Part shown: piece after piece, positions 9,387 through 18,507 of the stretch
Layout: every line of letters begins with the position of its first letter
Numbering within the stretch: position 1 is the first letter of the stretch
Assembly (NCBI RefSeq): GCF_028401385.1
Contig: NZ_JAQOMR010000001.1
Coordinates: 3,206,501-3,270,500, forward strand
Source: Marinicella algicola
GTDB taxonomy: Bacteria; Pseudomonadota; Gammaproteobacteria; Xanthomonadales; Marinicellaceae
DNA: 64,000 bases
Direction of reading: 5' to 3'
Program-made: the position numbers and the translations under genes
The notes under the pieces: model-generated
Told to the model about the DNA's origin: nothing
The model's input: only the letters and a program-made list of their open reading frames with translations
Databases searched by the model: none

Positions 9387-10520
9387 TCAGATGACGTAGG
9401 ACTTGAGCGGTTCGAAGCCGTTGAAGGCGACGGAGGCATAGGTCGTCGTGTAGGCGCCAGTGCCTTCGATCAGAACCTCGTCGCCGATCGTCAGCGTGAT
9501 CGGCAGTGGGTACATGTTCTGCTCATACATCACGTCGGCGCTGTCGCAGGTCGGACCAGCCAGAACACAAGCTTCCATCTCGTCTTCATCACGCTCGGTG
9601 CGGATCGGATAACGAATGGCTTCATCCATGGTTTCGGCGAGACCGCCGAACTTGCCGATGTCGAGGAAAACCCAGCGATGCTTGTCATTGTCGGACTTCT
9701 TCGAGATCAGCACGACTTCCGACTTGATCACGCCGGCATTGCCGACCATGCCGCGGCCCGGCTCGATGATCGTGCGCGGTAGCCGGTTGCCGAAGTGGCG
9801 CGACAGAGCGGCAAAGATCGCCTGGCCGTAGGCTTCCGCCGTCGGCACGTCGCGCAGATACTTGGTCGGAAAACCGCCACCCATGTTGACCATCTGCAGG
9901 TGGATGCCCTGCTTGGCAAGCTGCGCGAAAACCCGCTTTGCATCGGAAAGCGCTGCATCCCAGGCTTCGACCTTGGTCATCTGCGAACCAACATGGAAGG
10001 ATACGCCGTAGCTTTCCAGACCAAGCTGATGCGCATAGACCAGCACGTCGACGGCCATGGCCGGAACGCAACCGAACTTACGCGACAGCGGCCATTCGGC
10101 GCCTTCGCCATCGGTGAGAACGCGGCAGAACACGCGCGCACCGGGAGCGGCACGGGCAATTTTTTCAACTTCCTCATGGCAATCGACAGCAAAAAGGTTG
10201 ACGCCGAGCGCATAAGCGCGGGCAACATCGCGCTCCTTCTTGATGGTGTTTCCATAAGAAATGCGGTCGGCACCGGCACCGGCTTCCAGCGCCATTTCGA
10301 TTTCGGCGACGGACGCGCAATCGAAGTTGGAGCCGAGGCTGGCGAGAAGCTCGAGGATTTGCGGCGCCGGGTTGGCCTTGACGGCGTAGAAGATGTCACT
10401 GTTCGGCAGCGCGCGGCGGAAGGCGGTGTAGTTGTCACGCACGACTTCGCGGTCAACAACGAGGCAAGGCCCATCGGGACGGCGGGTCTTGAAGAATTCA
10501 GCGATACGTTCGGTGGTCAT
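9387..10520 (-). CDS. speF: Ornithine (or ornithine/lysine) decarboxylase, alanine-racemase fold
   Basis: Cytosolic PLP enzyme that decarboxylates ornithine to putrescine, the entry step of polyamine synthesis. At 377 residues it matches the group IV (eukaryotic-type) decarboxylases. 'FYAVKANP' carries the Schiff-base lysine (K48), 'GGGFPTKY' and 'EPGRGMVGNAGV' bind the cofactor phosphate, and 'GPTCDSADVMYE' holds the catalytic cysteine and substrate aspartate. The start at 10520 has AGAGGG upstream; earlier in-frame codons fall in the structured leader. Some members also use lysine. The 400-base speF-type leader implies regulated expression. Confidence 0.93.
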   Translation of the reverse strand: MTTERIAEFFKTRRPDGPCLVVDREVVRDNYTAFRRALPNSDIFYAVKANPAPQILELLASLGSNFDCASVAEIEMALEAGAGADRISYGNTIKKERDVARAYALGVNLFAVDCHEEVEKIARAAPGARVFCRVLTDGEGAEWPLSRKFGCVPAMAVDVLVYAHQLGLESYGVSFHVGSQMTKVEAWDAALSDAKRVFAQLAKQGIHLQMVNMGGGFPTKYLRDVPTAEAYGQAIFAALSRHFGNRLPRTIIEPGRGMVGNAGVIKSEVVLISKKSDNDKHRWVFLDIGKFGGLAETMDEAIRYPIRTERDEDEMEACVLAGPTCDSADVMYEQNMYPLPITLTIGDEVLIEGTGAYTTTYASVAFNGFEPLKSYVI

Positions 10521-10918
10521 GATAACCCTCTTCTTTCGAAGCAATGACCCGAAAAATCGGGTCGACAAAGGGCGCATCGATCCGCTCACGAACCCGGCCG
10601 GTGGAGACCCCGGGGACCGCTAGCGGTGAACGCTCAATATTGAACCCGCCCGCAATGGACAAGTCCGGCTTTGTCTGCCTTGGATTGGAGGGGTATCCCG
10701 ACCGCACTTCCGGCAATGATGGTATGTGCCTCTTTAGGACCCCGGCTGTTGGAAAGCCGGGAGACACCAGAAAGGCCCGCACCGTCGTTGCTTCAAGATG
10801 TCCTCGCTTAACCGGTTGGCCGGGGAAGCGACTGGAGGGTTAATTCCAGGTACCTTACCGAGTTCCTCACCATTCGAGGGTTCGGCGGACACCCACAGGC
10901 ACGCGCGACTTTGGGCAA
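10521..10918 (-). ncRNA. speF-type structured leader RNA upstream of ornithine decarboxylase
   Basis: About 400 untranslated bases precede the decarboxylase. The minus-strand sequence is rich in stems, e.g. CCCGGCTTTCCAACAGCCGGG (10742-10762), GGTACCTGG...CCTCCAG (near 10825-10855), and GACCCGATTTTTCGGGTC (10546-10563) just before the ribosome site. An RNA motif named speF is known upstream of this gene in Alphaproteobacteria. The first ~130 bases, with 'GAACCCTCGAATGGTGAGG', resemble that motif as I remember it, but no covariance search was possible. A covariance hit would confirm it. Confidence 0.62.
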
Positions 10919-10923
10919 CCGGA

Positions 10924-10952
10924 GAGATATTAAAAACGCACTTGAAAATCAA
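10924..10952 (-). promoter_or_regulatory. Candidate promoter for the ornithine decarboxylase leader, overlapping a palindrome
   Basis: On the minus strand TTGATT (10947-10952) and TATCTC (10924-10929) are 17 bases apart, giving a start near 10918 where the structured leader begins. The -35 lies within the perfect palindrome CACTTGA-AAA-TCAAGTG (10939-10955), a possible operator, perhaps for the divergent LysR protein. Confidence 0.45.
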
Positions 10953-11049
10953 GTGGGTGGACCCCAAAATCCTGCTGCAAGCAATCGCATTCGTGCTATC
11001 TGCTTGACAAAGCTCAAACAAAAATTCCGGCAAGCCAACAGGAGCGGCC

Positions 11050-11960
11050 ATGGACACCTTGACGCGGATGCGTGCCTTCATTGATGTGGTCGAAGCCGAG
11101 GGCTTTTCCGCCGCTGCCAGAAAGACCGGACGCTCGAAGGCACTACTCTCCAAATATGTCCGCGAGCTCGAGGACAATCTTGGCGCCCTGCTCCTGAACC
11201 GGACCACGCGGCAGTTTTCCTGACGGAAGCCGGGCATATCTATTTTCGCCGCGCCGTCGAGATCATCCAGGAAGTCGACAACCTTTCCGATGCCGTGCGT
11301 GCCAACAATACCGACCTGCGCGGAAGGCTCCGCGTTTCGGTCCCGCGCACCTTTGTCGACGCGCCGGCCGGCCAGGCGCTGATCGACTTTGCCAAGGCCC
11401 ATGGCGAATTGACGCTGGAAATTGTCGCCGAGGATCGCTTCGTCGATCTCGTTGAAGAGGGTTATGATGTGGCGGTGCGCATCACGCGACTTGAGGATTC
11501 AACGATGATCGCGCGAAAGCTTGCGAGCTCTATCAACCGGGTTTGCGCCTCGCCCGCGTTTCTGGCCAGTCTCGAAACACCGCTCGACAAGCCGGCGGAT
11601 CTGGCCAATCACCCGGTCATCATCGACACCAATCCCAAATCCTTCAATACGATGCGGTTTCAGAACCCTGAAGACGGCACTGCGTTCAGTGTGCCGATAC
11701 ACGGACCGATCGAGGTTAATTCGCCGATGGTGACCATGCGCGGCGCGCTTTCCGGCCTCGGCATCGCCCTGCTGCCGGATTTCGTCGCACGCCGTGCTAT
11801 TGATAGCGGCGAACTCGTATCGCTTTTCGACGAATATCTGCCGCAGCATTCAGGCATTTATGCCGTATTTCCGCACAGACGCTACTTACCCGCGAAGGTC
11901 CGCTCGTTCGTGGACTACCTTTCAAAATGGTTCCGGGAAAACGACTGCGAAAAACACTGA
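11050..11960 (+). CDS. LysR-family transcriptional regulator (one frameshift near 11219)
   Basis: A one-domain-plus-effector regulator: winged helix-turn-helix at residues ~1-60 ('MDTLTRMRAFIDVVEAEGFS', 'RSKALLSKYVRELED'), then a periplasmic-binding-like effector domain ('GRLRVSVPRTFVD', 'YDVAVRITRLEDSTMIARKL'). A stop follows 'NRTTRQFS'; one extra C at 11219-11220 restores 'LTEAGHIYF' and gives 303 residues. The start is ATG 11050 with AGGAG before it; a TTGACA hexamer at 11005 may belong to its promoter. Divergent from ornithine decarboxylase, so it may control it, but LysR targets cannot be read from sequence. Confidence 0.88.
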
Positions 11961-12035
11961 TCCGGCACGTTTCTGACTCAATTCTGGTCCAGATATTCAC
12001 AAATCGGGCCAACGCCGATTTCAGGGGATGATAAT

Positions 12036-12676
12036 TTGAGACTTAAAGCAGCGCTTTACGGCCTCGTTTTTGCCACAGGGGCTTCCAGCCCCGTGCTTGC
12101 CCACCCCATGTTTTTGTTGACGCACGGCTCGAAGTGGTCGCCGGTGACGATGGCAATGTGACCGCTCTCCAGAATGTCTGGCGCTTCGACGAATTCTTCT
12201 CTTCCTCTGTCATCCTCGACTACGACACCAATCTCGACAATCAACTGACAGGCGACGAGTTGACGGAAATCGGCGAAACCGTGCGCCAGTCGCTGGCCGA
12301 GTACAATTACTATACGCAGATCACAGCCAATGGTGAGGACGTGAAGCTCGCCATGCCCGACGTCATCCATGCCGACATGGTCGACGGACAATTGCTCCTG
12401 TTCTTCGCCGCGAAACCCGAAAACCCGCTGCCGCTTTCGGGACACCTGACCTTCGGCGTTTATGACCCGACGATGTACACCGCCATCGATTTCCGCAATG
12501 ACAGCGATCTGGTGATCGAGGGCAAGGCCTTCGATAAATGCAAGGAAAACGTGCTGCGGCCGGATGCGGACGAAATCCTCTCCGAGAATTCGGACAGTCT
12601 CACCGCCGCCTTCTTCAATGACCCGACCGACATGAGCAAGCTGTTTGCCACCAAGCTGGACATCACATGCGAATAA
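12036..12676 (+). CDS. DUF1007 periplasmic protein, ZevA-like metal transport partner (one frameshift near 12104)
   Basis: A secreted protein of about 213 residues with a signal peptide ending 'SSPVLA', then the family start HPHVFVDARLE. That start is broken: the C4 run at 12104-12107 needs a fifth C to read LAHPHVFVD. The best start is TTG 12036, with AGGGGA nine bases upstream; the nearby ATG at 12029 meets a stop at once. DUF1007 proteins pair with NicO-type transporters; in Haemophilus influenzae the pair ZevAB takes part in zinc acquisition. The 3' end overlaps the transporter gene by 10 bases, so they form an operon. Confidence 0.82.
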
Positions 12677-13701
12677 CACGCCCTCTCCTTGCCGTTTTCC
12701 TGATCGTCCTTGCCTTTGTCGCCGGCGCAAAATTCGCCGCGGCGCAGTCTCCGCTCGGTATCGGCGCGTCGGAACCTTCGTTTTCCTCGTCGTTCGGGCC
12801 GTTTCAGGGCATGCTGATCACCATCAATCATTATCAGCAGCAATTCTACCGGGCGCTGACCGGAGCGCTGAAAGCGATGCAGGACGACCCTTTCAAGGTT
12901 CTGGGTCTGGTGGGGCTTTCTTTCGCCTATGGCGTGTTCCATGCCGCAGGCCCCGGCCATGGCAAGGCGGTGATCTCCTCCTACATGATCGCCAATGAAA
13001 CCGAGCTGAAGCGTGGGATCATGATTTCGCTGCTGGCGTCGCTTGCCCAGGGGCTCATGGCCGTACTTCTGGTCGGCACTGCCTATCTGCTGTTGCGCGG
13101 CACCGCCGTTTCCATGGGCGACGCCACGCTGTTCATGGAGCGGGCAAGCTTTCTGCTGATCGCGGGTTTCGGCGCCTGGCTGGTTTTTACCAAATCGCGC
13201 CCGCTGATGACAGGCCATCAGGGCCACGCGCCGGCAACGGCCGGCGCGCATATTGACCATGATCATCACGAAACCGATCACCACACGCACGCGCATCATG
13301 AACATGACCATGTTCATGGCCCTGATTGTGGCTGTGGTCACGCCCACATGCCCGAACCTTCAACACTGGGCGGCAGGACTTTCAACTGGAAAAGCGCCGG
13401 TGCGGCAATCCTTGCCATCGGCATGCGCCCCTGCTCGGGAGCACTGATCGTGCTGACCTTCGCCCTGTTGAACGGACTGATCCTCGGCGGCATCGCCTCG
13501 GTCTTCGCCATGGCCATCGGCACCGCGATTACCGTTTCGGCACTCGCCATCATCGCCGTGTCAGCCAAGGGCCTTGCCATCCGGCTTGCCGGCCACGGTT
13601 CGCACCGCGCCACCGTCATCGGCCGCACCATCGAGATCGGCGGTGCGTTTCTGGTCATGCTGATGGGCCTGACGCTGTTTGCCGCTTCGATGACCGGCTG
13701 A
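12667..13701 (+). CDS. NicO/RcnA-superfamily metal transporter, ZevB-like
   Basis: A 344-residue inner-membrane protein with about six helices and a signal-like N terminus. 'FSFAYGVFHAAGPGHGKAVISSYM' matches the NicO family signature 'HAxGPGHGK', and 'GMRPCSGALIVL' the second. Between helices lies a His/Asp/Cys-rich loop at residues ~200-230 (about 14 His plus CGCGH) suited to divalent metal binding. With the overlapping DUF1007 gene it resembles ZevAB. The metal could be zinc, nickel or cobalt; no Zur-like site was recognised upstream. Confidence 0.88.
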   Translation: MRITRPLLAVFLIVLAFVAGAKFAAAQSPLGIGASEPSFSSSFGPFQGMLITINHYQQQFYRALTGALKAMQDDPFKVLGLVGLSFAYGVFHAAGPGHGKAVISSYMIANETELKRGIMISLLASLAQGLMAVLLVGTAYLLLRGTAVSMGDATLFMERASFLLIAGFGAWLVFTKSRPLMTGHQGHAPATAGAHIDHDHHETDHHTHAHHEHDHVHGPDCGCGHAHMPEPSTLGGRTFNWKSAGAAILAIGMRPCSGALIVLTFALLNGLILGGIASVFAMAIGTAITVSALAIIAVSAKGLAIRLAGHGSHRATVIGRTIEIGGAFLVMLMGLTLFAASMTG

Positions 13702-13706
13702 CCGGT

Positions 13707-14618
13707 TCAGCTATCAGCGGCGTGCTCCACAAACGCCGCGCCTTCCTTGCCATAGAGAAAACCGTTGGACAGCGGGACATCCGGATAGATTGCGGTCAGC
13801 CGCGCCTTGCCCGTCTCCACATCCAAGCTGCCATCCAGCACGGCGCGATAAACCTCCGCAACCGCGACCATGTCACAGTTTTGCGGAGACAGGCGGAAGC
13901 GGGAGACGCCGGCGGACCGCAATGCGTCCAGTTCCCCAAGAAGCGCCTGACAAGTGTGCGACATGGTCTGGACGCCGTTGAGACTGAGGAACGGCTGGCG
14001 GTCGAGCGTGCGCACATCAAGCCCGTCCGGATCCTCCGCGCAGACGAACTGGCAATTATCCTTGATCTTGTTCTTCGAGCGCGCATGGGCGCAGCGGGCA
14101 GAGATGGCAAGCGGAACACGCCCGAAGGCGAAGATCTCGAGCTCGACACCCGGATCACCTACTGCAATCGCCGTGATGGAACTCATCGGCAATTCCGGCG
14201 GCAGACAGAGGGTGGTTGCGCCGCGGGTCTTCAGAAGCCTTGCGGTGGCAGCGTTGTAGACATTGACGAGCGGCCCGACCGTGTGGGGACGACTGTCGAG
14301 ATACATGAAGGCAGACAGGTCGTTCACCTCGACCAGCCGATCACCATTGGCTGCGAGCGCGCGCAACTTCTTCGTCTCGCGCATCAGGGTCACGAGCGCA
14401 TAGGTGGAGACCACGACCTCCTTGCCGGCAGCTTCCAGCCGTTCGGTCACCGCATCCATGTAGGGGTCGACGAGATGCTGGCGCTTGGAACAAACGGTTT
14501 CGCCGACAATGACACGCGAAACCGGCGCCTCATCGGCAATCCGGAAATAAAAGTCGCGCCATTTCGGTCCGTCCCAGAGATAATAGACCGGTCCGAGCGT
14601 GAGTTCTGTGCTGGTCAT
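13707..14618 (-). CDS. ubiV: O2-independent ubiquinone hydroxylation protein UbiV (U32 peptidase-like)
   Basis: A 303-residue member of the U32 peptidase family. UbiU and UbiV together form a [4Fe-4S] complex that hydroxylates the ubiquinone ring without oxygen. Here 'VGETVCSKRQ' supplies the first cluster cysteine, and 'SARCAHARSKNKIKDNCQFVC' supplies three more. The start at 14618 (MTSTELTLGP) has AGGGGAG upstream. It follows ubiU by 11 bases and ends the ubiT-ubiU-ubiV set. The protein needs prephenate as hydroxyl donor in E. coli; that part is from the known family. Confidence 0.93.
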   Translation of the reverse strand: MTSTELTLGPVYYLWDGPKWRDFYFRIADEAPVSRVIVGETVCSKRQHLVDPYMDAVTERLEAAGKEVVVSTYALVTLMRETKKLRALAANGDRLVEVNDLSAFMYLDSRPHTVGPLVNVYNAATARLLKTRGATTLCLPPELPMSSITAIAVGDPGVELEIFAFGRVPLAISARCAHARSKNKIKDNCQFVCAEDPDGLDVRTLDRQPFLSLNGVQTMSHTCQALLGELDALRSAGVSRFRLSPQNCDMVAVAEVYRAVLDGSLDVETGKARLTAIYPDVPLSNGFLYGKEGAAFVEHAADS

Positions 14619-14629
14619 TTCATCTCCCC

Positions 14630-15606
14630 TTATCGCCATTTCTTTTCATAGGCTCCCGACGTTGTCTTCTGCCCTTCCGAAAGGCCGCGAAGCCGCGACA
14701 GCAACACGGCACGGCGTTCGGGGTCGGCATCGAGTGCAGCCTTCAGCGTCGATACGACTTCGGCGACATAGGCCTTGCCGCGCTGGCGCCCTTCGATCTT
14801 GAGCGCCGACACACCGGCGGCCCTCAGGGCATCGATCTCACTCATGACATCGAGCGAAACCGGATCTTCGAACGCATAGCCGCAGGCCTCGCCGATATCG
14901 AACCGGCCCTTGCAGAGCGTCGGGTAGCCAGCCGGCTCATCATTGCCAAAGCGGTTGATCGTATAGCCGCCGAGCTCAGACACCATCTCATTATCCTCGC
15001 GGCGATAGCGCACATGGCTGGCCGGCGAGCAGACACCGTTCATGTTCGGCGACTTGCCGGTGGCGTAGGAAGACAGCGCACACCGCCCTTCCGCCATCAC
15101 ACAAAGGCCACCGAACACGAAGACCTCGATCTCGCAGGTCACGGCTTTGGAAATCCTGGCGATATCGTCAATCGTCAGCGTGCGCGGCAGGACAACGCGT
15201 TTGGCGCCGAAGGCATCAACCAGAAAGCTGATCGCATCTGCATTCGAGGCAGAGGCCTGCACAGAGACATGCAAACGCTGTTCGGGAAGGTTCTCGGTGA
15301 CATAGGCCATCAGTCCCATATCGGCCAGGATCAGCGCATCCGCCCCAAGCCGGGAGGCCTCGCGAGCCCCCTCATACCAGATCTCCTCGGCACCGGCGCG
15401 CATGAAGGTGTTGAGCGCGACCAGAACCTTTGAGCCGTGACAATGGGCATAGGCAATCGCCTCGCCCAGTTCCTCACGCGAAAAATTCAGTCCAGGGAAG
15501 TTGCGGGCGTTGGTCTCGTCGCGAAAACCACAATAGACCGCGTCGGCGCCGGCATCGACGGCGGCGCGGAAGGCAGAGGGGTTCCGGCGGGGCAGATCAG
15601 CTCCAT
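14630..15606 (-). CDS. ubiU: O2-independent ubiquinone hydroxylation protein UbiU (one frameshift near 15578)
   Basis: Partner of UbiV in anaerobic ring hydroxylation. The true start is ATG 15606 (MELICPAG...), which lies in another frame; one added base at the G4 run 15578-15581 joins it to 'PSAFRAAVDAGADAVYCGF'. Restored length is 325 residues. Cluster ligands occur in 'GGLCVMAEGRCALSSYATG', 'NMNGVCSPA' and 'LCKGRFDIGEACGY'. The signature 'LKIEGRQRGKAYVAEVV' is close to the U32 family motif. The gene overlaps the end of ubiT by 10 bases. Confidence 0.92.
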
Positions 15607-16103
15607 GAACGCGGCTCCTCGAACAGCACCTTGCCACGAATGCGCGCTGCCGTACGGGCAACGACCGGTGCAAACGGGCCTGCAAGTGTCGAAAGATCAG
15701 TCGGCAGATCGATTTCGCAATCATCAAGCGCGTTTCTCAGCGCCAGCATGGCTTCCATATCGCCCGAGATTGCAAGGTCTCGCGAGAAGAACAGTGCATC
15801 ACCGTCCAACCGGCCTTCCATCAGAGCCAGCAGCATGAAGAACGGCCCCTCGACGGCCGCATCGGCGCCGTCTTCGGCATCGCCACGCAGCACGGTCACT
15901 TCCTCTTCCGCCGGGGCAACGACAAAAACGAAGGGAAGGTCGATCGGCCGAAACCCAAAGCGTTTGGACTTGTGTTCGCCCAGACGCTCGAAAATACCGG
16001 GATGCCGGCGCATCAGCCGCTGCAGCAGCATATTGGCGGTGCGCTCGGCAATCGGTACCGGCACAAGATCGAAGGGGATGGCGAGTGCGGGCGGGAGCCT
16101 CAT
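15597..16103 (-). CDS. ubiT: SCP2-domain ubiquinone biosynthesis accessory factor UbiT
   Basis: A 168-residue protein with one SCP2 (sterol carrier) lipid-binding domain, the anaerobic counterpart of UbiJ; the family binds quinone precursors. 'RRHPGIFERLGEH', 'GFRPIDLPFVFVV' and 'DALFFSRDLAISGDMEAMLALRNALDDCEID' match UbiT proteins. It is the first gene of ubiTUV and its start is 109 bases from divergent ubiD. An FNR/FixK-like sequence lies between the two. Confidence 0.88.
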   Translation of the reverse strand: MRLPPALAIPFDLVPVPIAERTANMLLQRLMRRHPGIFERLGEHKSKRFGFRPIDLPFVFVVAPAEEEVTVLRGDAEDGADAAVEGPFFMLLALMEGRLDGDALFFSRDLAISGDMEAMLALRNALDDCEIDLPTDLSTLAGPFAPVVARTAARIRGKVLFEEPRSWS

Positions 16104-16164
16104 CAGTTCTGCCTTTTGTTAAGCCTTGTTGGCTGCAAACTATCGACAGTGGGACCGCTCCGAT

Positions 16165-16178
16165 TTGAGCTAGCGCAA
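16165..16178. promoter_or_regulatory. Candidate FNR/FixK-type box between ubiT and ubiD
   Basis: TTGA-GCTAGC-GCAA differs at one half-site base from the TTGA-N6-TCAA core bound by FNR/FixK proteins. It is 62 bases upstream of ubiT and 35 upstream of ubiD, both linked to anaerobic ubiquinone synthesis. Function fits, but the match is imperfect. Confidence 0.45.
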
Positions 16179-16212
16179 AGACCTTCGCTTTTGCGAACGT
16201 CAATGAAAGCAG

Positions 16213-17716
16213 ATGAAAAAACAAACGCCGCCGCACCGCTATGACGGGTTACAGGATTTCCTAAAGACGCTTGAAAACCATGGGCAGCTGAAGCGTATTT
16301 CAAAGCCTGTTTTACTCAAACACGAGATCACCGAAATCCATCGCCGTGTGCTTGCAACGGGCGGCCCGGCGCTGCTGTTTGAAAAACCGGTTCATGACGA
16401 TGGGCGAGATCAGCGACATTCCGCTTCTGGCCAATCTGTTCGGAACAAGGGAACGGATTGAATGGGGATTTGGACAAACTGAAGGTGGGATCGGAAATCT
16501 GGCAGCGCTTCTGGGCGAACTTAAATCTCCGCATCCGCCAGCAAGCCTCAAGGAAGCGATGGGCAGTCTTCCCCTGCTACGATCAGCACTTTCGCTTGGT
16601 GTAAAAGATGAGAACCGACCGCCCTGTCAGGACGTCGTCTGGCGCGGAGACGAGGTTGATCTCGGTCGGTTGCCGATCCAATGGTGCTGGCCGGGTGAAC
16701 CGGCGCCGCTGGTGTCATGGCCGCTGGTCATCACCCGCGATTGTGAGAAATCCGGCCCGGCAGGCCCGGCCAATGTCGGCATTTATCGCATGCAGGTTTT
16801 GGGCAAGAACAGGCTGATCATGCGCTGGTTATCGCAGCGCGGCGGTGCCAAACATTTTCGCTCCTGGCAAAAGTCAGGCAAGGACATGCCGGTCGCAATC
16901 GCGATTGGCACAGACCCTGCCACGATCCTGTCTGCTGTGATGCCATTGCCTGAAGACATGAGCGAGCTTGATTTTGCAGGCGTTTTAAGAGGCCGCAAAA
17001 CCCGGATAGCCCCTGCCCTCACGCAGCCACTTTCCATCCCTGCCAATGCAGAAATCGTGCTGGAAGGCACCGTCTCAATCTCCGAGGAAGCCAATGAAGG
17101 GCCATATGGCGACCACACCGGCTATTTTAACGCAATCGAGCGTTTTCCCGTGGTCACGATTACGGCAATTACCATGCGCCGCAAGCCTATTTACCTGTCA
17201 ACCTATACCGGCCGCCCGCCGGACGAGCCGTCCGTTTTGGGAGAGGCCATGAACGAGCTGTTCATCCCGCTCGTCAAACAACAATTTGCAGAAATCACCG
17301 ATATTTACCTGCCGCCCGAGGCTTGCTCCTACCGCGCTATCGTGATTGCCATCGACAAGCGCTATGCCGGTCAGGCGCGCCGGGTGATGATGGGCTTATG
17401 GTCGATGCTATCGCAGTTCAACATGACCAAGCTGATCATTGTGGTCGATCCGGATATCAATGTACGCGACTGGAAAGATGTGATGTGGGCGCTCGCCACC
17501 CGCTTTGATGCCTCCCGCGATACGCTGCTGTTGGAAAGCACGCCCGTCGACTATCTCGACTTTGCCTCGCCCAAGCCCGGCCTTGGCGGCAAGTTGGGTC
17601 TGGATGCAACAAACAAGATCGGCCCTGAGACCGACCGTGAATGGGGCGAGGTCCTTAAAATGCCTGATGACGTGACCGAAAGCGTTGACCGTATGTGGCA
17701 TGAGCTGGGGCTCTAA
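16213..17716 (+). CDS. ubiD: 4-hydroxy-3-polyprenylbenzoate decarboxylase UbiD (one frameshift near 16402)
   Basis: Decarboxylates the prenylated ring in ubiquinone synthesis using prenylated FMN made by UbiX (not in the window). Restored length is 500 residues, as usual. The start '[21 protein letters not shown]' and the later part ('[17 protein letters not shown]', '[16 protein letters not shown]' with the catalytic E-region, '[16 protein letters not shown]') are in two frames. Here the shift requires one extra base to be removed, or two added, around 16402-16405, unlike most breaks in this window. It diverges from ubiTUV. Confidence 0.92.
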
Positions 17717-17734
17717 GTGCAGGCCATTCGCCGC

Positions 17735-18487
17735 TTAAATACCGGCGCCCTGATTTTCATAATTCGCCATGCCTTCCAGAAACTCAGCAACGAAGGGGCT
17801 AGCTGGCGTGCGTAACAGCTCTTCGGCCGTGCCGAATTGCTCGATACGGCCTTCCGACATCACCGCAATCCGGTCTGCGATTTCGAAAGCCTCTTCCTGA
17901 TCGTGCGTTACCAGAATGGCGGAAATACCGACCTTCCTCTGCAAATCCCTGAGCGCCGAGCGCAGCCCCTTGCGGATCTTGGTATCGAGCGCGGAAAAAG
18001 GCTCATCCAGCAACAGCAGGCGCGGCTCGATGGCCAGCGCGCGTGCCAGCGCAACACGCTGGCGCTGACCGCCGGAAAGCTGCGAGGGATACCGCTCGGC
18101 AAGATGCCCGATCTCGGCCATATCGAGGAGCGTTTTCACCCTCTCGCCAATTCCACTGCGCGATGGCCTGCTGCCACGCGGACGCATCTTAAGACCGAAA
18201 GCGGTATTGTCTGCAACACTCATATGCTCAAACAGTGCGTAGCTTTGAAACACCATTCCGAAGCGGCGAAGCCGCGCCTCAAGCCCGGTAATATCCTCGC
18301 CCTCCATCACCAGCCTGCCGCCTTCTGCAAACTGCAGCCCGGCAATAATCCGTAAAAGCGTTGTCTTGCCGGAGCCTGAAGGCCCCAAAAGCGCGACAAA
18401 CTCACCGGGTTGAACATCCAGATCGACAGCATCCAGCACCAGGTTGCTGCCATAGGATTTCGAAACATTTTCGATCTCAAGACCCAT
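17735..18487 (-). CDS. cysA: Sulfate/thiosulfate ABC transporter ATP-binding protein
   Basis: ATPase of the CysPTWA importer at the inner face of the membrane. Walker A 'GPSGSGKTT', Q-loop 'FQSYALFEHM', signature 'LSGGQRQRVALARAL', Walker B 'LLLLDEPFSALD' and H-loop 'LVTHDQEEA' are all intact. At 250 residues it lacks the C-terminal TOBE-type regulatory extension of E. coli CysA (about 365 residues). It is last in the cysP-cysT-cysW-cysA order and converges on ubiD 18 bases away. Confidence 0.9.
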   Translation of the reverse strand: MGLEIENVSKSYGSNLVLDAVDLDVQPGEFVALLGPSGSGKTTLLRIIAGLQFAEGGRLVMEGEDITGLEARLRRFGMVFQSYALFEHMSVADNTAFGLKMRPRGSRPSRSGIGERVKTLLDMAEIGHLAERYPSQLSGGQRQRVALARALAIEPRLLLLDEPFSALDTKIRKGLRSALRDLQRKVGISAILVTHDQEEAFEIADRIAVMSEGRIEQFGTAEELLRTPASPFVAEFLEGMANYENQGAGI

Positions 18488-18507
18488 GATCGGTCTCCCG
18501 GTTGATC

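Noticed and set aside
10929..10955. CACTTGA-N3-TCAAGTG followed by T5 as a terminator on the minus strand
   Set aside because: No minus-strand gene lies upstream to be terminated; a promoter/operator reading fits better.
13326..14651. A 441-residue plus-strand frame across the nicO end and ubiV
   Set aside because: Starts inside one well-supported gene and runs antisense through another; composition is that of a frame shadow.
16213..17716. Programmed frameshifting in ubiD, argF or other broken genes
   Set aside because: No slippery heptamer with a downstream pseudoknot is evident, and the same kind of break occurs in many unrelated genes.
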